The notes beneath the pieces were generated by a model. It saw nothing but the letters and a program-made list of their open reading frames with translations. It made no database searches and had not been told where the DNA came from. Made by a program: the position numbers and the translations under genes. Of a DNA stretch of 64,000 nt, positions 27,471 to 37,157 are shown piece by piece. The stretch covers positions 30,015 to 94,014 of the forward strand of contig CAWJFP010000011.1 of assembly GCA_963842155.1 (NCBI GenBank), given 5' to 3'. Source of the stretch: CAWJFP01 sp963842155. GTDB lineage: Bacteria; Pseudomonadota; Alphaproteobacteria; JACZXZ01. How positions within the stretch are numbered: the first letter of the stretch is position 1; each line of letters begins with the position of its first letter.

Positions 27471-28019
27471 ATGCTGGTCGAGATCGCCCCGCCCCATGAT
27501 CCCGTGACACTCGAGATCGCCTATGCCACGGCGGAAAACTTCACCGCCAAGCCGATCTATCGCCGCGCCGCCTGCTATCTCCGTCCAGAGGCGGTCGAGC
27601 GCCTGCGGGCGGCGATCGAGCTGGCCGGCGCGCTCGATCTCCGCTTCAAGATCTTCGACGCCTACCGCCCGCCGGAGGCGCAATGGGTGATGTGGAACCA
27701 TAGCCCCGATCCGGAATTCCTCGCCGACCCGCGCCGCGGCTCGCCTCATTCGCGCGGCGTCGCGGTCGATCTGACCCTGCTCGCGGCGGATGGAACGGCG
27801 CTCGACATGGGCACGGCCTTCGACGCCTTCACCCCGCTCTCCCACCATGGCGACCGGACGATCTCGCCCGAAGCGCAACGCAACCGCCATCTTCTCCTCG
27901 GGCTGATGACCGCCGCGGGCTGGGATTTCTACCGCAATGAATGGTGGCATTATCAGCTTTTCGAGGCGCGGCGCTATCCGCTCATCGCCGACGGCGCTCT
28001 CGCGCCGGCCATGATGTAG
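27471..28019 (+). CDS. ddpX: D-alanyl-D-alanine dipeptidase (VanX/DdpX family, peptidase M15D)
   Basis: A 182-residue zinc dipeptidase. Visible are the substrate-binding FDAYRPPEAQWVMW, the first zinc motif SPHSRGVAVDLTL (SxHxxGxAxD) and the second zinc/base motif NEWWHYQLF (ExxH). Such enzymes hydrolyse free D-Ala-D-Ala for peptidoglycan recycling. No signal peptide is apparent, so it is cytoplasmic. It is not next to vanHA-type genes, which argues against a glycopeptide-resistance role. Confidence 0.9.
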   Translation: MLVEIAPPHDPVTLEIAYATAENFTAKPIYRRAACYLRPEAVERLRAAIELAGALDLRFKIFDAYRPPEAQWVMWNHSPDPEFLADPRRGSPHSRGVAVDLTLLAADGTALDMGTAFDAFTPLSHHGDRTISPEAQRNRHLLLGLMTAAGWDFYRNEWWHYQLFEARRYPLIADGALAPAMM

Positions 28020-28060
28020 GGGAAAAGGCAGGGGCCGGGCGAAGAGCGCGGCCGCGCCGC

Positions 28061-28615
28061 TCAGACGGCGCGGACCTCGGTGACCTCGGGCAGATAATGG
28101 CGCAGCATGTTCTCGATCCCCGCCTTCAAGGTGGCGGTGGAGCTGGGGCAGCCCGAGCAGGAGCCTTGCATATGGAGATAGACTACGCCGTCCTCGAAGC
28201 CGTGAAAGATGATGTCGCCGCCATCCATCGCCACGGCGGGGCGCACGCGGGTATCGAGCAGCTCCTTGATCTGGACGACGATCTCGCTCTCGTCCTCGGC
28301 GCCGGCTGAGGCGGCGGGCGCCGCATCGCTCTCGAGCAGCACGGGCTTTCCGGCAGTGAAATGCTCCATGATGGCGCCCAGGATGGAGGGCTTGAGGAGC
28401 TGCCATTCGCGGCCCTCCTCCTTGGTCACGGTCACGAAATCCGAACCCAGGAAGACGCCGTTCACGCCCTCGATATGGAAGAGCCGCTCGGCCAAGGGCG
28501 AGCGCGCGGCCGTCTCGGGCGAGGGGAAATCGGCGGTGCCGGATTTCATCACCTCGCGGCCGGGCAGGAATTTGAGCGTCGCGGGATTGGGCGTCTGCTC
28601 GGTCTGGATGAACAT
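28061..28615 (-). CDS. nfuA: NfuA/NifU-like Fe-S cluster scaffold protein
   Basis: A 184-residue protein made of an N-terminal Nfu_N domain (FIQTEQTPNPATLKFLPG, LFHIEGVNGVFLGSDFVTVTK) and a C-terminal NifU domain with the cluster-binding CXXC in GSCSGCPSSTATLKAGIENML. It delivers [4Fe-4S] clusters to target proteins. The ATG at 28615 is chosen because the family always begins with MFIQTEQTPNP; the upstream open frame is not conserved in character. Confidence 0.95.
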   Translation of the reverse strand: MFIQTEQTPNPATLKFLPGREVMKSGTADFPSPETAARSPLAERLFHIEGVNGVFLGSDFVTVTKEEGREWQLLKPSILGAIMEHFTAGKPVLLESDAAPAASAGAEDESEIVVQIKELLDTRVRPAVAMDGGDIIFHGFEDGVVYLHMQGSCSGCPSSTATLKAGIENMLRHYLPEVTEVRAV

Positions 28616-28792
28616 CGAGAACCTTCCTCGGGGCTTCCGCGCTGGGCCTCGCGACAGTTCGCTGGCGTCCCTTAAATGGAGCATAGCCCTAGGAAGGTCA
28701 AGGCTTTGCGCGATTTGCGGCGGCGTGATTGGACGCGCCGGGGAAGGCGCCATATATGCTAAGCTCGCTGCAGTTGCGAAAGGAGCTTCCGT

Positions 28793-30058
28793 TTGAGTCA
28801 AGTCGAGCTGAGCCGCCACGCGTCGCGCGAGGTCGTGCCGCAACGCGCCCCGCGGCTCGTCCTGCCGCCGGTGACGGAATGGCTGCTGAACGAGGGGCGG
28901 CTGATCGAGAACGGCGCCGAGCTCTTCGTCTCCCTTTGCGAGCGCCTTCATGACAGCGGCATTTCGATCAGCCGCGCGACGCTGCACGCGCGCGTGCTGC
29001 ATCCGCAGCTGCTCGGCTTCAACTATCTCTGGCGCAAGGGCCAGCCCTTCCAGGTCATCCAGCGCGAGCACGGCGTCGAGCTGACCGAGTCCTTCCTGCA
29101 AAGCCCGATCCGCGTCATCATGGAGGGCGCCTCGGGCCTAAGGCGGCGGCTCGACCTGCCCAATCCGCAGCTCGATTTCCCCATCCTCGAGGAACTCAAG
29201 GAGGAGGGCTATACCGACTATGTGGTGATGGGACTCAACGAGACCGACGGCCCGCGCACGGTATTGACCTGGGCCACCGACCGGCCCGGCGGCTTCCCGA
29301 CCGACGATCTCGTCATGCTCTACGACCTGCTGCCCTTCCTCGCGCTCATCGTCGAGGCGAAGAAGCAAAAGCGCACGGCGGAGAACCTGCTCGACGTCTA
29401 TCTCGGCCATCTGAGCGGCCAGCGCGTTCTTCGTGGCAGCATCAAGCGCGGCGAGATCGAGACCATCCACGCGGCGCTCTGGTATTGCGACATGCGCGGC
29501 TTCACCGCGCTCTCGGACACGCTGCCGCCGGAAGAGATGATCGCGTTGCTCAACGATTTCTTCGAGGCCATGGCCGAGCCGGTCATCAAGCGCGGCGGCG
29601 AGGTGCTCAAATTCATCGGCGACGCGATGCTGGCGATCTTCCCGCTCGATCGCGAGCTGGGCGACAACCGCATCTGCGCCGCGATGGAGTCGGCGGCCGA
29701 GGCGCTGCAGAACCTGCGCGCGCTCAACGCGCGCAACGAGGCCGAGGGGCGGCGCGCCTTGCGTTGCGGCATAGCGCTCCATATCGGCGACGTCGGCTAC
29801 GGCAATATCGGCGCGCTCACGCGCCTCGACTTCACCGTGATCGGCGCCGCCGTCAACAAGGTCGTGCGCATCGAGGCGCAGACCAAGCGGCTCGAGCGCC
29901 CGCTGCTCGTGTCGGCGGATTTCGCCCGGCGCTGCACCTATCCGCTCGAGTCGCTCGGCTTCCATGCGCTCCGCGGCATCGCCGAGCCCGAGGAGCTGTT
30001 CTGCTCGCCTGCCGCGGAAGCGGGCCTCGAAAGCCTCGTCGCGGTCAAATCCAAATAG
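28793..30058 (+). CDS. Adenylate/guanylate cyclase (class III) domain protein
   Basis: A 421-residue protein with a TTG start preceded by AGGAG at a good distance. The C-terminal half (about residues 225-410) is a class III nucleotide cyclase: LWYCDMRGFTALSDTLPPEE with the metal-binding Asp, GGEVLKFIGDAMLAIFP with the second Asp, GIALHIGDVGYGNIG and VIGAAVNKVVRIEA. The N-terminal half is not a known sensor by eye; relatives carry similar regions before the cyclase in Alphaproteobacteria. No transmembrane segment is evident. The gene is monocistronic between nfuA and a stress protein gene. Confidence 0.88.
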   Translation: MSQVELSRHASREVVPQRAPRLVLPPVTEWLLNEGRLIENGAELFVSLCERLHDSGISISRATLHARVLHPQLLGFNYLWRKGQPFQVIQREHGVELTESFLQSPIRVIMEGASGLRRRLDLPNPQLDFPILEELKEEGYTDYVVMGLNETDGPRTVLTWATDRPGGFPTDDLVMLYDLLPFLALIVEAKKQKRTAENLLDVYLGHLSGQRVLRGSIKRGEIETIHAALWYCDMRGFTALSDTLPPEEMIALLNDFFEAMAEPVIKRGGEVLKFIGDAMLAIFPLDRELGDNRICAAMESAAEALQNLRALNARNEAEGRRALRCGIALHIGDVGYGNIGALTRLDFTVIGAAVNKVVRIEAQTKRLERPLLVSADFARRCTYPLESLGFHALRGIAEPEELFCSPAAEAGLESLVAVKSK

Positions 30059-30084
30059 CGGGCGGCGCCCGGCGCGCGCGGCGA

Positions 30085-30570
30085 TCAGGTCAGCGCGTCG
30101 ATCTGCGCCTCGCTGAGATTGCCCGGAACGATGGTGAGCGGCACCTTGAGCTTGCCGACATGCTTGCCGGCAAGGGCGGTGACCAGCGGGCCCGGCCCCT
30201 TGAGGCCGGGATCGGCGCCGAGCACGAGTGCCGCGATGGTCGGGTCCTCGTCCATGAGGGCGAGCAGCTCGTCGAGCGGCCTGCCCTCGCGGATATGGAT
30301 GACCGGCATGGTGCCGGTCCATTCCACCACCTTGGCCGAGAACTCCTGCAGCTTCTGCTCCGCCTCCTCGCGGCTCTCGCTCGCCATCAGCCGCTCGACC
30401 GCCATCCAATGCAGCCCCTCCGCCGGCTCGATCACATGGAGGAGGGAGATGCGCTGCCCGCGCGCGCGCGCCCGGCGGCAGGCGTAGCGCAGCGCCACCT
30501 GGAGCTCCTCGCTGCGGTCGATGACGACGAGGATGGACCGCTCGTCGCTCGCGCTGTCGGTTTCGGCCAT
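30085..30570 (-). CDS. Universal stress protein family protein
   Basis: A 161-residue UspA-fold protein. It begins with SILVVIDRSEELQVALRYACRRARARGQRISLLHVIEP and ends with LVLGADPGLKGPGPLVTALAGKHVGKLKVPLTIVPGNLS, where the G-x9-G-S/T-type nucleotide loop is only partly kept. The start ATG at 30570 is preceded by a run of Gs that could act as a ribosome-binding site. It follows the TIGR02186/TauE pair by 16 bp in the same direction and is probably cotranscribed. The function is unknown beyond the family. Confidence 0.85.
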   Translation of the reverse strand: MAETDSASDERSILVVIDRSEELQVALRYACRRARARGQRISLLHVIEPAEGLHWMAVERLMASESREEAEQKLQEFSAKVVEWTGTMPVIHIREGRPLDELLALMDEDPTIAALVLGADPGLKGPGPLVTALAGKHVGKLKVPLTIVPGNLSEAQIDALT

Positions 30571-30586
30571 GATGCCCCCCAAGCTC

Positions 30587-31327
30587 TCAGATGCGCCTGA
30601 AGATCGCGCCCGCCAGCCAGCCCGCGAACAGCGCGAGCAGCACCGCGATGACGCCGTAGGCGGCGGCGTCGCGATGGGCGAACTCGAAGATATCCGCGTC
30701 GACGCCCGCCTTGCCGACGACGAGCGGCGTAGTCTGGGCGCCGACCGCGGCGCCATGGCGGAAGAGGAACACATCCACTTGATAGGCGCCGACCGGCACG
30801 TTCGAGGGGAAATGCACGTCCACCCTGAAGAGCCGCGCGCCGAGGAAGCTCACCTTGGCGGTCGCACGGGCATAGAGGCCCTCGGCGCGCTTGTTGCGGA
30901 TCAGCGCCTCGCGATAGCGCGCCACGATGGCGGGATCGCGCGCCTCCTCCGGCACGAGGCGCAGATATTCCGTGCCGATCTCCGCGCGCGCCCGCTCGGC
31001 GGGCGGCACCGTCTTGTCGAGATCGCCGCTGGCCGCCACGAAATAGAAGGACGGCACATGGTCGAAGACCATCGACTTGCGGTTCACATAGATGCCGAGG
31101 TCGCGCGACTTGCGCCGCACCGTGACCTCCTCCTCCGGACCGCGCACCACGACGACCACGTCGCCCTCGCCCTCGACCGCGCCGAAAAGCAGCACCTCGC
31201 TGCCGGCGAAGCTGGTGGTGATGGCGACGAGATGGCTCGAGAGGTCGGCGATGAGGGCCTGGCCATGCGCCGCTGCGGCCCCGAAGAGCACGAGGATGGC
31301 GGCCGCGGCGCTCGCCGCGCGGCTCAT
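30587..31327 (-). CDS. TIGR02186 family membrane-anchored protein (TauE partner)
   Basis: A 246-residue exported protein. It has an N-terminal signal peptide (AASAAAAILVLFGAAAAHGQA), a periplasmic region starting ALIADLSSHLVAITTSFAGSEVLLFGAV, and one C-terminal transmembrane helix (AAYGVIAVLLALFAGWLAGAIF) ending in FRRI. This is the pattern of the alphaproteobacterial family PF09608/TIGR02186, which almost always neighbours a TauE/SafE permease. The start overlaps the tauE stop (ATGA), so the two proteins are made together. Its role is unknown. Confidence 0.88.
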   Translation of the reverse strand: MSRAASAAAAILVLFGAAAAHGQALIADLSSHLVAITTSFAGSEVLLFGAVEGEGDVVVVVRGPEEEVTVRRKSRDLGIYVNRKSMVFDHVPSFYFVAASGDLDKTVPPAERARAEIGTEYLRLVPEEARDPAIVARYREALIRNKRAEGLYARATAKVSFLGARLFRVDVHFPSNVPVGAYQVDVFLFRHGAAVGAQTTPLVVGKAGVDADIFEFAHRDAAAYGVIAVLLALFAGWLAGAIFRRI

Positions 31328-32247
31328 GCGCCGCCCTGCCGGACGATCGAGTAGAGGTCGGCCGGCGGGACCACCAAATCCCACACGAGCTTGGCCGCGA
31401 CCGCGAGGAGCAGAAGGCCGAGGAGCGCGCGGATCTGCTCGCCGCGCAGCCGGTCGCCCGCGCGCACGCCGAGCTGCGCGCCGACGGCGCCGCCCACCAG
31501 CGTGATCGCGGCCAGCACCAGGTCCACGGTGTGGGTGTTGACCGCCTGAAGGAAGGTCACGTTCGCGGTGACGAAGACCATCTGGAAGAGCGAGGTGCCG
31601 GCAACCATCGCCGTCGGCATGCCGAGCAGGTATATCATCGCCGGCACGATGATGAAGCCGCCGCCCACTCCCATCACGGCGACGAGGACGCCGACGAAGA
31701 GCCCGATCCCGAAGGGCACCAGCACGCTCACATAGATGCGCGAGCGGTAGAAGCGCATGCGGAACGGCAGCACGCGCACCCAGCGCGGATGGCGCCCGGC
31801 GCGGCGCTGGGGCGAAGCGGGCAGCCGCGCCTTGAGCGCGGCGCGCACGCTTTCGAACAGCATCAGCCCGCCGATCAGCCCGAGCAGCAACGCGTAGCTC
31901 AGCGAGATCACCAGCTCGACCTGGCCAAGGCGCGAGAGCAGCTTGAAGAGCCAGACGCCGAGCGAGGAGCCGAAGAGCCCGCCGACCACCATGACGAGCC
32001 CCATGCGGACATCCACCTTGTCGCGCCGCCAGGAGGCGAAGGCGCCCGAGCTCGAGGTCGCGATGAGCTGGTTCGCTTGCGTGCTCACCGCAACGGCCGG
32101 CGGCACGCCGATGAAGATGAGGAGCGGCGTCATGAGAAAGCCGCCGCCCACGCCCAGGAGACCCGAGAGAAAGCCGGTGACCCCGCCGAGCCCCAGCAGC
32201 AGCAGGAAATTGACGGAGAGCTCGGCGATGGGCAGATAGATTTCCAT
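31324..32247 (-). CDS. Sulfite exporter TauE/SafE family permease
   Basis: A 307-residue polytopic inner-membrane protein with about eight hydrophobic segments. The family repeat occurs twice: GGVTGFLSGLLGVGGGFLMTPLLIFIGVPPAVAVSTQ at residues 21-57 and FVGVLVAVMGVGGGFIIVPAMIYLLGMPTAMVAGTS in the second half. TauE/SafE proteins export sulfite or sulfonate-like anions; the substrate here is not determinable. The genes downstream encode the TIGR02186 partner and a stress protein. Confidence 0.92.
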   Translation of the reverse strand: MEIYLPIAELSVNFLLLLGLGGVTGFLSGLLGVGGGFLMTPLLIFIGVPPAVAVSTQANQLIATSSSGAFASWRRDKVDVRMGLVMVVGGLFGSSLGVWLFKLLSRLGQVELVISLSYALLLGLIGGLMLFESVRAALKARLPASPQRRAGRHPRWVRVLPFRMRFYRSRIYVSVLVPFGIGLFVGVLVAVMGVGGGFIIVPAMIYLLGMPTAMVAGTSLFQMVFVTANVTFLQAVNTHTVDLVLAAITLVGGAVGAQLGVRAGDRLRGEQIRALLGLLLLAVAAKLVWDLVVPPADLYSIVRQGGA

Positions 32248-32320
32248 GGCTCGCTGCTCACCCCTGAGCGAAACGCGATGCTAAGCGCGCCTGGCCGCAC
32301 CGGTCATGGCGTCGCTCCCC

Positions 32321-33905
32321 TCAATGCCGGAAATGGCGCATGCCGGTGAAGACCATGGCGATGCCGGCCGCGTCGGCGGCGGCGATCACCTCCGCGTCGC
32401 GCAGCGAGCCGCCCGGCTGGATCACCGCGGTGGCGCCGGCGGCGATCGCCGCCTGGAGCCCGTCGGCAAAGGGGAAGAAGGCGTCTGAGGCGACCACCGA
32501 GCCTCGCGTGCGCGGCGCGCTCTCGCCCGCCTCGCGCGCCGCCTCCTCGGCCTTCCAGGCGGCGATGCGCGAGGAATTCGACGCGGCTCATCTGGCCCGC
32601 GCCGATGCCGACGGTGGCGCCGTCCTTGACATAGACGATGGCGTTCGACTTCACGTGCTTCGCCACGCGGAAGGCGAAGAGAAGATCGGCGAGCTCGGCC
32701 TCGCTCGGCCGCCGCCGCGTGACGCATTTGAGATCCTCCTTCGTCACCCGCCCATTGTCGCGGCTTTGCACGAGATAGCCGCCGGAGAGCGAGCGCAGCA
32801 CCATGCCCGGCGCCGCCGGGTCGGGCAGCGCGTGGGTGAGCAGCAAGCGGAGATTCTTCCTCGCCGCCAGCAGCTTGCGCGCGGCCGCGTCGGCCTCGGG
32901 CGCCATGACGACCTCGACGAAGAGCTTGGCGATCTCGGCCGCCGTCGGCGCCTCGAGCGTGCGGTTGAGTGCCACGATACCGCCATAGGCGCTCACCGGA
33001 TCGCAGGCCAGCGCCTTCCTGTAGGCATCGAGCTGGCTCGCGGCCCTCGCCGCGCCGCAAGGATTGGCATGCTTGATGATGGCGACGGCACTCCCCTCGA
33101 GCTCGGCCACCAGCTCGAACGCCGCGTCGGCATCGTTCAGATTGTTGTAGCTCAGCTCCTTGCCTTGGATCTGCTCCGCCGTGGCGATGCCCGGCCGGCG
33201 CTCGCCCGAGAGATAGAATGCGGCCGCCTGATGCGGGTTCTCGCCGTAACGCAAAAGCTGCTTCCGCTCGCCCGCGATCAGCAGCCGCTCGGGGAAGCTC
33301 TCGCCGAGCGCGGCGGCGAACCAGCGGCTGATCGCGGCGTCGTAGCTGCCCGTGCGGGCATAGGCCTTGGCGGCAAGGCGGCGCCTGAGCGCGAGGGTGG
33401 TGGCGCCGTTGCCTGCGCGCATCTCCTCGATCACGGCCGCGTAGTCGGCCGGATCGGTGAGGACGGTGACGAAGTCATGGTTCTTGGCCGCGGCGCGGAT
33501 CAAGGCCGGCCCGCCTATGTCGATATTCTCGACGCATTCCGCGAAAGCGGCACCGCGCGCCGCCGTCTCCTCGAAGGGATAGAGGTTGACCGCGAGGAGA
33601 TCGATCGGCTCGATCCCCTGCGCCGCCATCTGCGCGCGATGGGCGGCGCTGTCGCGCCGCGCGAGGAGGCCGCCATGGAGCTTGGGATGGAGCGTCTTGA
33701 CCCGCCCATCCATGATCTCGGGAAAGCCGGTATGCTCGGCCACCTCCTTGACCGCGATGCCTGCCTCGCGCAGCGCGCCGGCCGAGCCGCCCGTCGAGAG
33801 CAGCTCGACGCCGCGCGCGGCGAGGAAGCCCGCGAACTCGACCAGGCCGGACTTGTCGGAGACCGAGAGCAGCGCCCGCCTGACGGTGACGGCGTCCCCG
33901 CTCAT
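32321..33905 (-). CDS. purH: Bifunctional AICAR transformylase/IMP cyclohydrolase (frameshifted)
   Basis: Catalyses the last two steps of IMP synthesis. The N-terminal cyclohydrolase (ALLSVSDKSGLVEFA, EIMDGRVKTLHPKLHGGLL, NIDIGGPALIRAAAKNH) and most of the transformylase (RYGENPHQAAAFYL, IIKHANPCGAA, KSNAIVYVKDGATVGIGAGQMSRV) are in one frame. After MSRV the frame breaks at the GAATTC at 32574-32579, and the remaining 84 or so codons (SSRIAAWKAEEAARE to MRHFRH) continue in another frame to a stop at 32321. Reading GATTC there instead would restore VDSSRIAAWK. purH is a core gene, so a sequence error is more likely than loss. Confidence 0.92.
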
Positions 33906-33933
33906 CGCGAGGCTCCTCTCATCGCGTGCCCGG

Positions 33934-35850
33934 TCATCGCGCAGCCATGACGCGGCCGAGATCGCCGTCGCGGCGATATTCCGGCACCAGCCGCTCGAGC
34001 AGGGCGAGGACCTGCTCGTCGCGTCCGGCGGCGGCGGCGTCGCCGATCTCCTCGATGGCGCGCGAGAGCAGCGCGAGATCGGCGGTGCGCGGCGCCGCGA
34101 GCAGGATGCCCTGGAAGCGCGTCGGCACCAGCTCCTCGCTGGCATGGAGGAGCTCCTCATGGAGCTTCTCGCCCGGCCTGAGGCCGGTGAACTCGATGCG
34201 GATATCGGCATCGGGCCTGAGGCCCGCGAGCCGGATCATCTGCCGCGCGAGATCGAGGATGCGCACAGGCTCGCCCATGTCGAGCACGAAGATCTTGCCG
34301 CCCTCGATGCCCTGCCCGCCGCCGAGCGCCGCCGCCTGCAGCACCAGCTCCACCGCCTCGCGCGCGGTCATGAAATAGCGCGCCATGCCGGGATGGGTGA
34401 CGGTGAGCGGGCCGCCGCGCTCGAGCTGGCGCTGGAAGAGCGGCACGACCGAGCCCGTCGAGCCCAGCACGTTGCCGAAGCGCACGGTGACGTAGCGCGT
34501 GCCGCCGCGACCCGCCGAGAGGATGTCGCGCGCCTGGCAATAGCTTTCCGCCGCGCGCTTGCTGGCGCCCATCACGCTCGCGGGGTTGACCGCCTTGTCG
34601 GTCGAGATCAGCACCATGCTGGCGACGCCAGCGGCCTGGCAGGCGTCGGCGAGGTTGCGCGTGCCGATCAGGTTGGTGAGCACGCCCTCGCTCGGCTGCG
34701 CCTCGACGATCGGCACATGCTTGAGCGCCGCGGCGTGGAAGACGAGCTCGGGCCGCGTGGCGGCGAGAAGGGCCGCGACGCGGTCGCCGTCGCGCACGTC
34801 GCAGAGTAGCGCCCGCCGCGGCAGGGTCGGCCGCCGCTCGATCAGCTCGCGCTCGATGCGGTAGAGGGTGAACTCGCTATGGTCGACGAGCACCAGCTCC
34901 GCCGGCGCGAGCTCCATGATCTGGCGGGTGAGCTCGCCCCCGATGGTGCCGCCGGCGCCGGTCACCAGCACGCGCCGCCCGGCGATCATCGCGGCCATGG
35001 AGGCGCGATCGAGCACGGTCTGCGGCCGGCCCAGCAAATCCTCGATCGCGATGGCGCGCGTCTCGAGCGCGTCGGTTAGCCCGGCCTTGAAGTCGGTGAG
35101 CCGCGGCAGGCGCGCCAGCGTGATGCCGAGCGCATCCGCGCTCTCCAGCAGCTTGCGCAACAGGGCGGGATCGAGATGCTCCTTGGTGACGATGATGCGC
35201 TGCGGCGTCTTGCCCCGCTTGGCGCAGCGCGCGACGATCCGCTCGAGCTCCTCCGGCGCGCCCATCACCGGCACGCCGTGGATGTCGCGGCCGATGCGTC
35301 CGCCTTTCTCGTCGAGCACGCCGATCACCTGATATTGTGCCGCCGGCGCGTTGCCCATGGCGCGGATGAAAAGCTCGGCGCCGTCGCCCGCGCCCAGCAG
35401 CAGCACGGGCACGCGGCGCGGCCGCCCTCGCCCGCCCCCGAGGAGATCGAGCCGCCGGTCCTTCGCGAGGCGGTAGAGCAGGCGCGGGCCCATCAGCAGC
35501 GCCGTCAGCACGAACCACTCGATCACCATCATCGAGCGCGGGAGCTGGGCGAGCCTCGTCCAGAGGAAGAGCAGCGGCAAGTAGACAAGCAGGATCAGCG
35601 TCACGGCGCGCAAGAGCGCGAGCAGATCGCTGAGCGAGACATAGCGCCACACGCCGCGATAGGTGCGCAGCCAGATGAACACCAGTCCCGAAACGGCGAC
35701 GAAGAGGAAATAAGCCGGCCAAAGCCCGTTGTTCAGGAATTCGAGCGCGTGATCGCCAACGCGCAGATAAAGCGCGACGGGAAAGGAGAGCGCCGCCATG
35801 ACGAGGTCATGGAAGAAGGCGGCCGAGGCGCGGGGCAGATATTGTCTCAA
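33934..35850 (-). CDS. FlaA1/CapD-type membrane UDP-sugar 4,6-dehydratase
   Basis: A 638-residue polysaccharide-biosynthesis protein of the WbpM/PglF class. Four hydrophobic segments occupy residues about 10-130. A CoA-binding-like Rossmann region (VPVLLLGAGDGAELFIR) comes next, then the extended SDR domain with VLVTGAGGTIGGELTRQI, LKHVPIVE, ISTDKAVNPASVMGASKR and RFGNVLGSTGSV. These enzymes convert UDP-GlcNAc to a 4-keto-6-deoxy sugar as a first step to amino-deoxy sugars. The apparent start is TTG at 35850. The gene for the lipid carrier transferase lies just upstream in the same direction. Confidence 0.9.
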   Translation of the reverse strand: MRQYLPRASAAFFHDLVMAALSFPVALYLRVGDHALEFLNNGLWPAYFLFVAVSGLVFIWLRTYRGVWRYVSLSDLLALLRAVTLILLVYLPLLFLWTRLAQLPRSMMVIEWFVLTALLMGPRLLYRLAKDRRLDLLGGGRGRPRRVPVLLLGAGDGAELFIRAMGNAPAAQYQVIGVLDEKGGRIGRDIHGVPVMGAPEELERIVARCAKRGKTPQRIIVTKEHLDPALLRKLLESADALGITLARLPRLTDFKAGLTDALETRAIAIEDLLGRPQTVLDRASMAAMIAGRRVLVTGAGGTIGGELTRQIMELAPAELVLVDHSEFTLYRIERELIERRPTLPRRALLCDVRDGDRVAALLAATRPELVFHAAALKHVPIVEAQPSEGVLTNLIGTRNLADACQAAGVASMVLISTDKAVNPASVMGASKRAAESYCQARDILSAGRGGTRYVTVRFGNVLGSTGSVVPLFQRQLERGGPLTVTHPGMARYFMTAREAVELVLQAAALGGGQGIEGGKIFVLDMGEPVRILDLARQMIRLAGLRPDADIRIEFTGLRPGEKLHEELLHASEELVPTRFQGILLAAPRTADLALLSRAIEEIGDAAAAGRDEQVLALLERLVPEYRRDGDLGRVMAAR

Positions 35851-35864
35851 GATCGATTCAACGA

Positions 35865-35900
35865 AAAATCGTCACCGCCGGACTTGTCCCGGTGGTGACG
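35865..35900 (-). repeat. Dispersed palindromic repeat, copy 1
   Basis: An imperfect inverted repeat (CGTCACC ... GGTGACG with CCGG/CCGG inside, 35870-35900) upstream of the dehydratase gene. Its minus strand matches copy 2 at 42042-42072 over the CACCGGGACAAG core and the GGTGACGATTTTT tail. The element is of the REP-like kind common between genes in Alphaproteobacteria. Confidence 0.6.
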
Positions 35901-35993
35901 AGCTGAGGTTTGGATCGGGCACCGACAGCTCCTCTCGACCGTCGTACGGCTCAACCGAAGGCAACGACTATAGAGCATATCGCCCTGCGGCCC

Positions 35994-37013
35994 TCAACCG
36001 CTCGATGGGCTCGGCTTGCGGCTCCCGAGATATGCGAGGAGCAGCGCCGTCGCCGCCGCGGCGAGGAGAAGCGGCGGCCAGGGCTCGAACTGGGTCGACC
36101 ACAGAGCGAGGGCCAACAGGATCATGTTCAGGCGCAGTACCTGCCGCACGACCTCGCCATGGCCGAGTCCCGCCTGGACGGCGCGCTGATAGAAATGGCC
36201 GCGATGAGCCCGCCAGATCCGCTCGCCGCGCGCCAGCCGGGCCAGGAGGGTGAGCGTGGCGTCGGCGAGGTAATAGGCCGGCAGGATCAAGGCCGCCGCC
36301 CATTGCCCGCGCCCCGCCAGGACGAGCAGCAGCCAGCCGAGCAGATAGCCGAGCGGCACGCTGCCGACATCGCCCAGGAAGATGCGGGCGGGCGGGCGGT
36401 TCCACCAGAGAAAGCCCAGCGCCGCCGCCGCCGCCGCGAGGCCGTAGAGCGGCAAAGCGGCACCTAGCCCGGCGGCGAGCGCCACCAGGGCGACACCCAG
36501 CCCGAGCGAAAGCGTCTCCGCGCCGGCGATGCCGTCGATCCCATCCATGAAATTGAATAGATTGACGAACCAGAGCCAGGCGAGCCCGGCAAGGATTTTA
36601 TCGAAGAGGGGCGGCAGCAAGCCTTGGCTGACCGAGCCCGCGCCGCCCAACGCGAGGAGCCCGAGGCAGACGACGCCGAGCTGGCACAAGAGGCGCAGCG
36701 AGGCGGACAGGCTCTCGAGGTCGTCGCGCCAGCCCATGGCGCCCAAGAACAGCGCGGCGGCCAAGACCCAGCAGGCGCCGGAGGGGGCGTTCGGGACAAG
36801 GAGGGTGACGGCGAGCCAGGCCAGCAGCAGCACCGGCAGCAGCGCCAGCCCGCCCCCGCGCGGCGTGGGCACCTGATGGCTGCTGCGCGGGTTGGGATGG
36901 TCGAGCAGCGCGCGGCGCTCCAGCTCGCCCAGGACGAGGCGCGTGGCGCCCAGGCTGGCGCCGAAGCTGAGGAGGGCGAGGATGGCCGTCCAGACATAGG
37001 CGAGCGCGGACAT
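35994..37013 (-). CDS. WecA/MraY-family undecaprenyl-phosphate glycosyl-1-phosphate transferase
   Basis: A 339-residue protein with about ten membrane helices. It starts surface-glycan subunits by transferring a sugar-1-phosphate to undecaprenyl phosphate. Family motifs: DHPNPRSSHQVPTPRGGG, FLGAMGWRDDLESL (DDxxD-like), the catalytic NLFNFMDGIDGIAGAETL and FLGDVGSVPLGY, and RAHRGHFYQRAVQ. ATG at 37013 gives a start right before the first hydrophobic segment. It precedes the FlaA1-like dehydratase, consistent with a shared glycan pathway together with the cluster at 47.7-54.1 kb. Confidence 0.9.
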   Translation of the reverse strand: MSALAYVWTAILALLSFGASLGATRLVLGELERRALLDHPNPRSSHQVPTPRGGGLALLPVLLLAWLAVTLLVPNAPSGACWVLAAALFLGAMGWRDDLESLSASLRLLCQLGVVCLGLLALGGAGSVSQGLLPPLFDKILAGLAWLWFVNLFNFMDGIDGIAGAETLSLGLGVALVALAAGLGAALPLYGLAAAAAALGFLWWNRPPARIFLGDVGSVPLGYLLGWLLLVLAGRGQWAAALILPAYYLADATLTLLARLARGERIWRAHRGHFYQRAVQAGLGHGEVVRQVLRLNMILLALALWSTQFEPWPPLLLAAAATALLLAYLGSRKPSPSSG

Positions 37014-37157
37014 GGCCGGGCTTATAGCCCCGCCGCTTGGAGGCGGCAAAGCCGGCTTCGGCGAGCTCCGCGCCCGGCTTGAGCCTGAAGCTGTTGCCGG
37101 CAAGCCTCGCAAGCGGGGTTTCCCTTGCGCCTGGCGGGCGAATTGGCGCTAATCCGG

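Noticed and set aside
27471..28019. Glycopeptide-resistance gene because of VanX similarity
   Set aside because: No vanH/vanA or VanRS neighbours; DdpX-type recycling enzymes share the same motifs.
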